From: Prostheceraeus crozeri
Taxonomy: Eukaryota > Platyhelminthes > Polycladida > Euryleptidae
Length of the DNA: 64,000 nucleotides
Assembly (NCBI GenBank): GCA_907163375.1
Contig: CAJQUW010011503.1
Span: 1 to 64,000 of the forward strand
Reading direction: 5' to 3'
Below are positions 1-10,653 of this stretch, in pieces. The notes beneath the pieces are model-generated. The model searched no databases, was not told the origin of the DNA, and saw only the letters and a program-made list of their open reading frames with translations. The position numbers were made by a program, and so were the translations under genes. The stretch's first letter is position 1; every line of letters begins with the position of its first letter.

Positions 1-1017
1 CTTCTAACAGACCTCCACCTTCTAACAGACAGCCACCTTCTAACAGACAGCCACCTTCTAACAGACCTCCACCTTCTAACAGACAGCCACCTTCTAACAG
101 ACAGCCACCTTCTAACAGACAGCCACCTTCTAGCAGACCTCCGCCTTCTAACAGACCTCCACCTTCTAACAGACAGCCACCTTCTAACAGACCTCCACCT
201 TCTAACAGACCTCCACCTTCTAACAGACAGCCACCTTCTAACAGACCGCCGCCTTCTAACAGACAGCCACCTTCTAACAGACAGCCATCTTCTAACAGAC
301 CTCCACCTTCTAACAGACAGCCACCTTCTAACAGACAGCCACCTTCTAACAGACCTCCACCTTCTAACAGACAGCCACCTTCTAACAGACAGCCACCTTC
401 TAACAGACAGCCACCTTCTAGCAGACCTCCGCCTTCTAACAGACCTCCACCTTCTAACAGACAGCCACCTTCTAACAGACAGCCACCTTCTAACAGATCT
501 CCACCTTCTAACAGACAGCCACCTTCTAACAGACAGCCACCTTCTAACAGACCGCCGCCTTCTAACAGACAGCCACCTTCTAACAGACAGCCATCTTCTA
601 ACAGACCTCCACCTTCTAACAGACAGCCACCTTCTAGCAGACAGCCACCTTCTAACAGACCTCCACCTTCTAACAGACAGCCACCTTCTAACAGACAGCC
701 ACCTTCTAACAGACAGCCACCTTCTAGCAGACCTCCGCCTTCTAACAGACCTCCACCTTCTAACAGACAGCCACCTTCTAACAGACAGCCACCTTCTAAC
801 AGACAGCCACCTTCTAACAGACCTCCACCTTCTAACAGACAGCCACCTTCTAACAGACCTCCACCTTCTAACAGACAGCCACCTTCTAACAGACCTCCAC
901 CTTCTAACAGACAGCCACCTTCTAACAGACAGCCACCTTCTAACAGACCTCCACCTTCTAACAGACCTCCACCTTCTAACAGACCTCCACCTTCTAACAG
1001 ACCTCCACCTTCTAACG
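1..1017. repeat. 18-bp minisatellite array, left block
   Basis: Tandem 18-bp units of the form CTTCTAACAGACnnCCAC, with two main variants (CAGACAGCCAC and CAGACCTCCAC). Rarer variants (TAGCAGACCTCCG, GACCGCCGCC, GCCATCTTC) recur at about 288-306 bp (16-17 units), for example TAGCAG near 131, 419 and 725. The array therefore has a higher-order period. It begins before base 1 and ends at the 5' edge of the LINE. The unit is a multiple of three, so all six frames stay open for long stretches; I do not regard these frames as genes. Confidence 0.97.
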
Positions 1018-4000
1018 GCGCTCTCACAACTTCCCTAACGGCGTAGCGTGCTGGTCGTATTCTCGTCCTCCTCGTTTAGTCAACTGTACATCACGGCATC
1101 TCGTCCTTTCCTTCGTTTTACGTCTTTTTCACTAACTGAAATTAACATCATTCGAATCATCAAGAAATTCTCTGTCTTCTGGTGTAACTTTGATGATCGT
1201 TTTAAGATCGTCATTCGACTTTTTGCTGTTTTTTATTCAATTGCTGTGTGCTTTGCAACTTCGCCTCCATGTTGCTTTCTCGACCGCTATTTTCCCTACT
1301 TGTCGATCTGGTATTATGTCATCGCCTGTAAGACTGCAATACACGCGAGCCGACATCCTCAATCTCCGACAGCCCTACACTCTACCTCGCACACAAAGGC
1401 GTCGCTTGTGGTTCCACAACTTGTTGCGCAATCGCGATTCATCCTCTGCTGCCTCCTACGTCCCTTCCATCCTATCCCTTATCCAAACATCTCTTCCAAA
1501 GCCCTGTGATGCAAACTTCAATGCCCCCGCCGCTGCGAGAATCAAATTGCGTGAAGCCAAACGTCTCAAACCTCGTGCTCCCTCAATTCTTCTATTCAAT
1601 GCCCGATCAATTTTCCCAAAGATTACCGATCTCAAGGTGAGAGTAGCAAAATTTGACCCTGACTTGGTCTGCGTCACTGAGTCCTGGCTTGACGCCTCCA
1701 CAGACGATCTTTCCATTTCTCTGCCTGGGTACCGTGTGATCAGGCAGGATCGTGATTCCAACGGTGGTGGAGTGATTCTGTTCTATAAAGCAGCTTTCCT
1801 CGCGCCTGTTATCAGCAGTGTGAGACTTTCTGACATCAAATCAAATGTTATTTGTTGTAGGTTTGACGAATTCGACGCAACTGTTGTAGTTATTTATCAC
1901 CCCTACTGGGGTAAGGTCCCTGCCCATGATGTTATGCTCGAACATCTGCAGAATTTTATAGATAGCTCTCAATCTAATCATTTTCTTATTGTTGGTGATG
2001 TAAATGATTTGAGGTTGCATTATAATGATTTTTTGTGTGCTTAATGATCTCTGTCAGCTAGTTACTGAACCTACCCGTAAAAACAATGTTCTTGACATCG
2101 TTATTACTAATCAGAAACATCTCTTTGCTCCCCCTATTTGTATTGCCCCTCTTGGGAGGTCTGATCACAAGGGTGTTTTTGTTCAGAGTATTGTCCCGAA
2201 AACGGTTCTCACGACTAAAATTAAGGTCCGCAGTTGTACTCCTTCCACCTTTTCTCAATGTCGGTCCATCTTTAGATCTATTGATTGGGAGCGCTCCATC
2301 TCTGATACTGATGACATTGACCTTCTTGTTGAAAATTTTCAATTGTTTCTCCTCACCTGCTACGAAACATTTTTCCCGGAAAAAACTGTTCGCATGCGGT
2401 CAACTGATCCGCCATGGCTGACCCCTCCCTCAAGGCTCTCTCTGATAGTCGAGATAAAGCCTTATCCCGTGGGAATACCCCCAAATTCATTCAGCTCCGG
2501 GAAAAGTTCATTAGTGAGTCCAATAAAGCTAGATTGAGATATCATTCGAACTTGTCTTCCACTTCTGTAGGCCTCACTGACAAGTGGAAGTCCATTAATT
2601 CCCAGCTTAATCGGACTCCTCCTCGCATCTGCTTAGATGAACCCTATGCTCTTCGGCTCAACAGCCAGTTTTCTGAAGTTTTTCAGCAGCCCGACATGGA
2701 TCACTTTGTGGATAATCGCCAACAATCTCCGCCTACCAAGTTCCCCTCTGTCTGTGATGAAGATGTTTTCAGATTAATAAAGAACTCCAAGTCAAACTCC
2801 TGTGGACCCGATGGCATTCCTGGGTATTTCTTTCGCATGTTTGCCGACATTCTCTCCATCCCCTCACCCTTATCTTCAATTTGTGTTTGAAGAATGCAAT
2901 TTTCCCTAAACCCTGGAAATTAGCCCACATCGTTCCTATACCCAAGAAGGACAGCCAGGATCATCGCCCTATTTCTATATTACCATTTCCCAGTAAAATC
3001 CTGGAGAAACTGATTAAGAAACTTGTCCTCCTTCCATCCCTTAATCACGAGCTTGACTCCCGTCAATTCGGGTTCATTTCCAACGGCTTCGGTGGCTGTA
3101 CAAACGCGCTTCTATCAATCCGTCTAACTATGCTTGAACATATGAGCCTCAAGTCGTCGAACATGGTCAACCTGCTTGCTGTTGACTTCCAGAAAGCCTT
3201 CGACACGATTAGCCATCAGGCTCTGCTGGAGACTCTTCTTCATAAATTTGACTGTAGTCCTTTTGTCATTCGCTTTGTTCGTAACTTTCTTTCAAACCGC
3301 ATGCAGAGAGTTTCTACTAACGACATTCTGACTCCCTGGAAAGACGTGACCAGCGGCGTTCCTCAGGGATCCATCCTAGGCCCCTTGCTTTTCATCCTCA
3401 TGATTGATGACCTTCCCCAACTCCCCGACACTCGTTTAGTTGCATACGCTGACGATATTACTTTACTTCATCTATGCGATCCTGACTCTGTTAATAGCTT
3501 TCAGTGTGTGTTTGATTCCTTTGTTTCCTGGTCAGAAGCCAAGAAGCTGTCTATTAATGTAAAGAAAACTAAATGCTTAACTGCTTGCCGTCTTTCTCAC
3601 AGTCCCACACCTGTCCCCGTTTTCATCCATGGTTGTGCTGTTGAACGTGTGAATGTTTTGAAGATTTTAGGAGTGTTTTTCGAAAATGATCTTTCTTGGA
3701 ATTATCAATTTCCCTTTTTATTTAGAAAATGCTGCCGTGGACTTTCTCTTGTAAAAAGGATAAGGAGTAACTGTACCGACCCGCAAACCATCTGGCAGGC
3801 CTATATGGCCTTTGTTTTCAGTCACGTTGCTTACTGCTGGCCATTGTTGTGCGACATGAAAGTTGCTAATTTACGTAGGTTAGAGAGGCTAGATCGTGTT
3901 GCCCGTCGATGGGCTGGTGTCTCGGACAAGCAGCCTCTCGGCTGTATGCTTGAGAATATTTGTAGACGCCTCATTGTAAAAATTTCCAAATGTAAATATA

Positions 4001-4225
4001 CTCATCCTCTCTCCCAATTTTTTATTGTACGCAACAATGTTTCGTGTGACATGCGACACCAACGTGTTCTTCTGCCTCAGAGGAGGAATCGAGCTTTCTA
4101 CCGGAATTCTTTTGTTAAATTTTCTCATTTTTCTTGATGCCTGATGTACATGTTTCCGTTCCCTCCCTGTCATATACCGCTTTCGTATTGACCAATAAAG
4201 ATTTTCTATTTCTATTTCTATTTCT
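1018..4225 (+). mobile_element. LINE (CR1/jockey-type non-LTR retrotransposon) inserted in the minisatellite
   Basis: A nearly full-length non-LTR element lies between two blocks of the same 18-bp minisatellite. It has a 5' leader, an apurinic endonuclease region (about 1600-2200), a linker, a reverse transcriptase (about 2880-3650) and a C-terminal region ending at 4137. It ends in an AATAAA-like signal (4194-4199) and a short TTTCTA repeat tail (about 4204-4226). The tail runs without a break into the CTTCTAAC of the minisatellite, and the 5' edge also follows CCTTCTAAC. The tail therefore resembles the target, and the duplication is probably about 7-8 bp of the repeat unit. There is no LTR. 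The subfamily is not certain. Confidence 0.9.
1190..4137 (+). pseudogene. LINE ORF2: endonuclease and reverse transcriptase, frameshifted
   Basis: The protein would nick target DNA and copy the element RNA at the nick. The endonuclease part shows FNARS, TESWLD, GGGVILFY, LIVGDVND (the GDFN motif) and SDHKG. The RT part shows VDFQKAFDTISH, GVPQGSILGPLLF and VAYADDITLL with both catalytic aspartates. The reading frame is broken into four: 1190-2044, 2025-2537, 2414-2890 and 2881-4137. That implies frameshifts near 2010-2040, 2410-2420 and 2880. The RT frame itself (418 codons) is open, so decay is moderate. The start at 1190 is only the first available one; coding similarity to endonucleases starts around 1580. 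Confidence 0.85.
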
Positions 4226-5125
4226 AACAGACAGCCACCTTCTAACAGACAGCCACCTTCTAACAGACCGCCACCTTCTAACAGACCTCCACCTTCTAAC
4301 AGACCTCCACCTTCTAACAGACCTCCACCTTCTAACAGACCTCCACCTTCTAATAGTCCTCCACCTTCTAACAGACCTCCTCCTTCTAACAGACCTCCAC
4401 CTTCTAACAGACCTCCATCTTCTAACAGACCTCCACCTTCTAACAGACCTCCACCTTCTAACAGACCTCCACCTTCTAACAGACCTCCACCTTCTAACAG
4501 ACCTCCACCTTCTAACAGACAGCCATCTTCTAACAGACCGCCACCTTCTAACAGACCTCCACCTTCTAACAGACCTCCACCTTCTAACAGACCTCCACCT
4601 TCTAACAGACCTCCACCTTCTAACAGACAGCCACCTTCTAACAGACCTCCATCTTCTAACAGACCTCCACCTTCTAACAGACCTCCATCTTCTAACAGAC
4701 CTCCACCTTCTAACAGACAGCCATCTTCTAACAGACCTCCACCTTCTAACAGACCTCCACCTTCTAATAGTCCTCCACCTTCTAACAGACCTCCTCCTTC
4801 TAACAGACCTCCACCTTCTAACAGACCTCCACCTTCTAACAGACCTCCACCTTCTAACAGACCTCCACCTTCTAACAGACCTCCATCTTCTAACAGACCT
4901 CCACCTTCTAACAGACCTCCACCTTCTAACAGACCTCCACCTTCTAACAGACCTCCATCTTCTAACAGACCTCCACCTTCCAACAGACAATCACCTTCTA
5001 ACAGACCTCCACCTTCTAACAGACAGCCATCCTCTAACAGACCTCCACCTTCTAACAGACCTCCATCTTCCAACAGACCTCCACCTTCTAATAGGCAGTC
5101 GCCTTCTAACAGACAGGCACCCAGA
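4226..5125. repeat. 18-bp minisatellite array, right block
   Basis: This is the same 18-bp unit as at the start of the window, but the CAGACCTCCAC variant strongly dominates. A rare pair of variants (TAATAGTCCTCC followed by CCTCCTCC) recurs at about 4351 and 4765, a spacing of 414 bp (23 units). The higher-order period thus differs from the left block. Units near 4980-5120 are more divergent (CCAACAGAC, TCCTCTAAC, AATAGGCAG), as expected at an array edge. Long frames on both strands (LLTDLH-, LLEGGG- and RSVRRW-type repeats) follow from the 18-bp period. Confidence 0.97.
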
Positions 5126-5562
5126 CACATAATTCGTTTATTTTTCCTTCACGATGTTTATCTGCCTTTTTTCTTCTGTTTTCGTTTTATCTCCGGAATC
5201 ATGTTGTTACTTCCCAAGTTTTTAAGTAGTGTATTCTTACTCTATTATCGTACACGAAGTTGAATTATTGGATTTCCCTGTCACCGTCTGAACATTATTG
5301 ATCGACTTCATTCCGACATTATTATCTTCAACATTCGATGTTTAATTTGCTTGACGTCTTTCACACAGAAGCCACGAGAGGCCATGAAGACGTTGTTTTT
5401 CATTTACGAATTCATTGAGAGACACTATGAGACTCGTGCTTGATCTGACGTAGTAAAGTGTGTAAAAGGCAAAAGTATTTCCTTACTGACAAAAAGTTGA
5501 ACAGAAAGACTGTCAGTGAGAATCCAGCTGATGTTATTGTCCTGCATTTGTTGTCTTTCCAG
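5126..5562. other. Unassigned flank; possible intron upstream of 5563
   Basis: AT-rich single-copy-looking DNA between the minisatellite and the putative exon. I see no gene or repeat. The last bases (TTGTCTTTCCAG) make a good splice acceptor. Confidence 0.4.
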
Positions 5563-6227
5563 AAACGTTGGTCGGCATTGCAAATTATTGTAAGAGCTTC
5601 AATGGTGGAAAGAATTTCGCCTTCTCCGCCAGACTGTCATCGACTCCTACAGTCGGAGAACTAAGAGCTGCCTTGGGTGCAGAAATGAAGAAGGATCCGA
5701 AGACAATATCTTTGGGGAGGCGGACAGCACTGCATGGCGGAAAACCAGTCTACTTGGTGGGAGGTGTGTATTCTGACGTGTGTGGATGTCTCCATCAGCC
5801 CAATGAAGTTCAAGAGGAGAGAGCGGTGGCGCTGGTGATGGATGATGAGCAGCTGCCAATCATTCCCGATGTGATGAACTGCTTCATTGTTTCTCCTGCC
5901 GACGGTGAGTTGTGATGAGTCCTGTGTGTGATGATAGATCAATACTGAGATCACCATCTATTCCTAGAAAATATTGTTTCAGACTCTTTTTCAAACGAAA
6001 AGATTCTTGGCGATCAATGATATCAGGAGCCATCCTTGAATACACAAATCTTTAAAAATGTCTCCTCTTCACACTGAAACTAAGATAAGGCATCATTATT
6101 TGTTTTCCTCCGTGTTTTTGTTACTCTCTTTTCTTTGTAACTTGAAAACTGCAAAAATCGTCAACTTTTATCTTTAGTGAAACTTTTCTTTGCAGAGGTT
6201 GCATGCGTCTTATCACAGAGACGATAG
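5563..6227 (+). CDS. Putative last two exons of an unrecognised host gene
   Basis: Exon A (5563-5904) is preceded by CTTTCCAG and followed by GTGAGT. It is open throughout as TLVGIANYCKSF...NCFIVSPAD, about 113 codons, with a phase-1 start and phase-1 end. A pyrimidine-rich acceptor CTTTTCTTTGCAG ends at 6195. Joining there completes a GAG codon and gives a ten-residue tail EVACVLSQRR with a stop at 6225-6227. The codons look protein-like (GGKNFAFSARL, TPTVGELRAALGAEM, PVYLVGGVYSDVCGC). I do not recognise the family. The opening segment faintly recalls a ubiquitin-like fold, but that is speculation. Upstream exons are not visible and may lie outside the window. A transposon-derived fragment is possible. 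Confidence 0.4.
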
Positions 6228-7126
6228 ATGGGAGAGTGGCTGTGGACACGATGTCTAGGCTTCACTTTCAACTTTTAAAATTGATGATGTTACCAACTCT
6301 TCAGTTTCATTTTCAAACTGCCACAGCCAGCTCCCCAATACCTTGTAGCTTTCGTACATTAAGAAAAAGCATTGTATTTCACTCTCGATAGCTTTGGAGG
6401 TCATAGAAATGGTTGAAATGAGTTTGAGATTACATAGAATTCTCACAGTTCCAGATAGCCATGAAGCGGCGTCCGTCACTCCAGCTTGAGAATCCATTAA
6501 TGAATGAATTGGTGAATGGATATTTCAAATCATTTTTAGATAGAAATGTGAAATTTAAATGTATCCACATTTACAAACATTCATAGATTTTCAAACTTTT
6601 GATGAACTAAAATCTATTGAGAGAGCAAACTTTCATAGACTTCAGTAAAAGTCAATCAAAGATTTCTTCATCTCTCCATTATCTGTGACTAACAGTGATG
6701 AAGAATTGCAATATTCATAGATTTCTTAAGAGTTACATACAATGGCAATATATCATGGATTTTGCGGGCAGAAATATCAGACAGTCTCAGCTGCTAACAC
6801 AGCCCCATCTATGTCTGATATCACTGTCCTAAAAGTCCATGATATAATGCTACATTACATAAAGGTCTTTGAACTATCATAGCACCATACTCGTCATTTA
6901 TGTTCATCCCATAGCATTCTTTCACCCTCGCAGATCTCATACCGTCATAACATCGTGTAAGGTGTGACATTATACTTTGACAGTGATTACTCTTGTAACA
7001 AATCCATTGTTAACCCTAAATGCCACACACGGTGGGACAACTGCCGACTTGGGCGATCTTCCTTAAAACTCGCTGTTTAACAGAGGGTCCGGAAATGAGT
7101 TTGAGATTACATCCCGTACGAATATA
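6228..7126. other. Non-coding stretch with one imperfect hairpin
   Basis: AT-rich sequence without a convincing gene. The only structure I see is an imperfect inverted repeat at about 6748-6847 (listed separately). Confidence 0.4.
6748..6847. repeat. Imperfect inverted repeat (hairpin, about 36-bp arms)
   Basis: The left arm begins TATATCATGGATTTTG and runs to ATATCAGACA. The right arm runs from TGTCTGATAT to AGTCCATGATATA. They pair over about 36 bp with several mismatches around a loop of about 30 nt. It could be a small MITE relic or a transcribed hairpin. Confidence 0.5.
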
Positions 7127-8893
7127 CAGGGTGATTTTTAATTGACGCAAGATTTAAAATTGTTTTTATTTCTACTTAGTCGACATGAAAAATGAAGTAT
7201 TATACATTTCTGAACACCTGAAACTGGGGAATTTATGAATATCAAAGCGGTTAAAGCATATCTATAATCTCCAATTTTTAAGAAATTTTTATATTCCATT
7301 ACATAAAATCATTGAAAACTTTACAACAAATGTTCAATCACGTCACCTTCGCTTTCTACAACAAGGTGCAGTCGTAGGAGGAGGTTTGCAATGGCACTTT
7401 GTATTTCACTTGAAGAAAAATTGTTGCATTCTTCTGCTATTCTGTGCATTAGCTGATTCATTGTGGAAGGACGACTGTGGTGGAAGACACGACCCTTTAA
7501 TGTCCCCCAAAACCAAAAATCGAGAGGGGATAAATCCGGAGATCTTGCTGGCCATCTTATGGAATGCCCTCTTCCAATGACTCGATCATTGGGGAAATGT
7601 GCCTTTAAGAATTGAATCACGTCTCCATGAAAATGGGGCGGTGCTCCATCTTGCGGGAAGATAGTGGAGTTTTTGATTCCCTTCTCATCCAGTTGTGGCA
7701 ACATGTGCTGCTCCAACATTCCAAGGTAATTGTTTCCAGTGACTGTGGAGTCAAAGAAATAGGGTTGCAAAACGAATGTTGACGATATGCCACACCAGAC
7801 AGTCACTTTTTCAGGATGAAGCCCTTTCGAAACCAAAACATTGACTGGGCTAGGGCTCCATATGACACAGTTGTGCCGATTAATGCTGCCATCAAGCGTG
7901 AAATTTGCCTCGTCGCTCCACAGGATGCGTTGGATAAGGTCCTCATTCGTAAGCAGCCAGTTGGCGAATTCAAGTCGATGGACCTTATCGCCATCCGTTA
8001 TTTCTTGATGGACACGTGTGCGATAGGGATACCATCTCAACTGCTTGCGAAGAACTGTCCACACATTAGATTGAGAAAATCCAGTCGCTTCCGAAATCTC
8101 ACGGGTGGAACAGCAAGGAATTTCGCGGCCACTCGTTATCTCAGCAACAGTCTTTTCCACTTCTTCTTCGCGCTCTTCTCTTAAACTTTTACGTCCTTTT
8201 CCTGGAGAATCGTTTACAGAACCGGTAGCTTTGAAACGAGTCACTAATCGTTGAATCGTAGTGACAGCGAATGGATCTCTATGCAACTTGTGTTTGGTCT
8301 TATATGCACGTAATGTTTGAAGGCAACTTTCATGATTTTGAGCGTACAGGAATATCAATTCAATTCTCGTTTCAGTAGACAGGGACATCTTGATCATTTG
8401 ACAACAGTGCCGTGTGTTGCAAGCCTTTATTCCACACTTGATAGCTCTGTAAACGCTGTTCATCGAGGCTTCATAGCTCCATCGCTTACTGATCGCTTTG
8501 CAAATGCTTTTCATTGACAGTTCATGACAATGAAATTATCACCATCAAGATCTCAAAGGCAAAATGAATTAATAGAAGTGTGATCAGATTGATGATAGAA
8601 TGCGTCTGATTTTCACTTGCTACCCTTTTCTATTCATATCTAATATCAATAATTTTTCTATGGTTGTGATTAAAGGAAGTTCAATGAAATGAAGTAATTC
8701 AGTGGTAATGAAATTCAAAGATAAAATATAAAAATTTCTTAAAAATTGGAGATTATAGATATGCTTTAACCGCTTTGATATTCATAAATTCCCCAGTTTC
8801 AAGTGTTCAGAAATGTATAATACTTCATTTTTCATGTCGACTAAGTAGAAATAAAAACAATTTTAAATCTTGCGTCAATTAAAAATCACCCTG
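7127..8893 (-). mobile_element. Mariner-type DNA transposon (IS630/Tc1/mariner, DD41-42D type), apparently whole
   Basis: The element is bounded by TA dinucleotides (7125-7126 and 8894-8895). It has long terminal inverted repeats of about 169 bp that start CAGGGTGATTTTTAATTGAC; on reading the two against each other I find about one difference. A single open transposase frame fills most of the interior on the minus strand. Near-identical TIRs and an unbroken gene suggest a recent insertion. Confidence 0.95.
7321..8514 (-). CDS. Mariner-type transposase
   Basis: This frame of 397 codons would encode a cut-and-paste transposase that binds the TIRs and moves the element into TA targets. The N-terminal half carries helix-turn-helix-like segments (ETRIELIFLYAQNHES; AVTTIQRLVTRFKATGSV), then a basic linker (GKGRKS). 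The catalytic core has WSDEANFTLDG (first Asp), FPQDGAPPHFHGD (second Asp) and WPARSPDLSPLDFWFWG (third Asp). I count 42 residues between the second and third Asp, close to the DD41D group of invertebrate mariner relatives. The annotated start is the first ATG. The ATG at residue 43 (8388), just before SLSTETRIELIF, fits the family start better. No frameshift or internal stop is seen. Confidence 0.93.
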   Translation of the reverse strand: MKSICKAISKRWSYEASMNSVYRAIKCGIKACNTRHCCQMIKMSLSTETRIELIFLYAQNHESCLQTLRAYKTKHKLHRDPFAVTTIQRLVTRFKATGSVNDSPGKGRKSLREEREEEVEKTVAEITSGREIPCCSTREISEATGFSQSNVWTVLRKQLRWYPYRTRVHQEITDGDKVHRLEFANWLLTNEDLIQRILWSDEANFTLDGSINRHNCVIWSPSPVNVLVSKGLHPEKVTVWCGISSTFVLQPYFFDSTVTGNNYLGMLEQHMLPQLDEKGIKNSTIFPQDGAPPHFHGDVIQFLKAHFPNDRVIGRGHSIRWPARSPDLSPLDFWFWGTLKGRVFHHSRPSTMNQLMHRIAEECNNFSSSEIQSAIANLLLRLHLVVESEGDVIEHLL

Positions 8894-8895
8894 TA

Positions 8896-10122
8896 TATAT
8901 CTGCAATTACCCATATGGTTACATAGTAATGCAGTTGACAACATCCGTGATTAAAGTGCTGGTAAACAAGGGGACCATGTCACATCAAGTTGAAGATGGC
9001 CATGTACGAGCCGTACACATGCATTATAATAATGAGGGCCCGAGGTGAGGATGCCACATCACAATCGGGTGCTGGATCATATTAAGAGGGCCCCAGTTAT
9101 AACATTACAGGGGCCTCATCTCATCATATCTGGAGGGTCCCTCCTGACTACGTCTGAGGGGCTACGAATACCATTATCGGTACTACAAATCTACGTATTC
9201 GATACATCCCGACCTTAAATGTAGAACTAGTGACTATACGATAAATACGAACTATGGTACTGTTGTTTAAGTGCATGACTAGTGACTGCCTACATATTTT
9301 CTTACTTTCTTATTAATCTGATTTTTGCATTACGTTGTAGCTAGTAAATAATTCTATAATTCACAATCTTACTTTATTTCAGATTGAATAATTTCAGATC
9401 GAAATATTCGATTGAGCGCATAGTAGGCCAACACTACAGTCTACTTTACGATTTTTATAGACGATGTAGCAGGTCTATAAGGTCCTAAGGTGAAGAACAA
9501 AGTAACAGACTCGAAACCTTGATTCGATATTGAGAATAAGGCGATTAAAACACGTTTGTGTATTTCTCATTCATAGTTCTGTAGTCCGGACAGAACCAGT
9601 TTGCTTGATTTTGAACATAATTCTGGGCACAGTCACTGTCTGAGGCTATCATATGGAATATGAAGTTCGAAAAAACCGTTCTACCCGCGGGTTTCTTCAT
9701 CTTGATTTTTGAAACAACTCCTTAGATGTTTTCCTCACGGGTTTCTTCATTTTGATCTTCTAATCTATAACCTTACCTAAAGAATAGGCATATCATATAG
9801 AATATGAATTTTGAAAAAACCCGTTTTACCCACGGGTGGGTAAAACGGGTTGCCAACCCTGCAATGAGGGTGCTGATGATATATATAAATAATGACGAGT
9901 GAGAACACATACATGTAGATGCACATGCGTTATTAGTATTATTATGCGCAAATAGTATGGAATATTTACAAATGATGTGGATGTGCAATGAAAAGATGAA
10001 AGCTATGGATGATGAAACTCTGGAAGGAGAGGACTAACAATGGTTCATGTATTTCAGTGAATAAAGTTAAATCACGAAACAGCACATTATAATAATAATA
10101 ACTACAGTAGCGAAGACATATA
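8896..10122. other. Non-coding stretch
   Basis: No gene is recognised. A segment at about 9030-9180 is rich in GGGCCC/GGGGCC, unlike its surroundings. Two related stretches at 9645-9700 and 9785-9830 share ATATxGAATATGAA followed by AAAAAACCGTT and an ACCCxCGGG motif. The second holds a perfect palindrome (listed separately). Confidence 0.4.
9818..9851. repeat. Perfect 15-bp-arm palindrome
   Basis: AACCCGTTTTACCCA and its exact reverse complement are separated by four bases (CGGG). It sits in the second of two related stretches and may be the end of an unnamed repeat; TTGCCAACCCTG follows. Confidence 0.75.
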
Positions 10123-10124
10123 TA

Positions 10125-10651
10125 CAGGGTGTTCACGCTATTGCGGCCGCTAATAATAAATCAAGATATATAATGCTAAATCAAAAACATTGTGAATGTT
10201 TAACATAATAACGTTTAATTAAAATGTACAAAATATAACCAAAAATATACAAAATGGGTATTACATATATTGTTCAATATGGCGACCTTGATGTTCAATG
10301 CACATACCACAGCGCTTGGAAAAGTTGGAAAAACAATTTTGAACGATATTGTGATCAATCTGGTTGGATGCATACTCACATTTCTCAGCTAGTTCTTGTA
10401 ATGTAGTTGGCCTTGGTTGTGTGTAAACTTTTTGTAAACTCATTATAATTTCATTTTCAAACAGTACACCATTAAACCAAAGAATTAAATGAAACAAGTT
10501 TGCTAACGTTATATGAATGAATATAAATGAAATTCAAATACATAGATATAGATACTTGTGACAATCACAATGATTTTTATTTTGAACTGGTGGCCTGGAT
10601 AGCCTGAATGTTTGATTTAGTATTAGCGGCGGGAATATCGTGAACACTCTG
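10125..10651 (-). mobile_element. Non-autonomous deletion derivative of a mariner-type transposon
   Basis: This 527-bp element is flanked by TA (10123-10124 and 10652-10653). Its ends read CAGGGTGTTCACGCTATT and, inverted, CAGAGTGTTCACGATATT, imperfect TIRs of about 40 bp. A minus-strand frame (10261-10497) ends in LCIEH-like sequence: TTLQELAEKC, then NCFSNFSKRCGMCIEHQG. This matches the usual C-terminal tail of mariner-type transposases. The catalytic part is missing, so it is an internally deleted copy. Confidence 0.8.
10261..10497 (-). pseudogene. Transposase C-terminal remnant
   Basis: An open stretch of 78 codons whose second half (RPTTLQELAEKCEYASNQI, then VQNCFSNFSKRCGMCIEHQG) looks like the terminal segment after the DDE/D domain of mariner-type transposases. 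No catalytic motif remains. It is retained inside a 527-bp TIR element and cannot make a functional protein. Confidence 0.65.
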
Positions 10652-10653
10652 TA

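Noticed and set aside
3889-5132. Very long open frames on both strands across the minisatellite (LLTDLH-, LLEGGG- and RSVRRW-type repeats)
   Set aside because: The 18-bp unit is a multiple of three and contains no stop in several frames, so long frames are automatic. They exist on both strands and overlap the LINE end; there is no start or splice context.
7816-8184. Plus-strand frame inside the mariner
   Set aside because: It is the antisense shadow of the transposase, which has all catalytic motifs on the minus strand.
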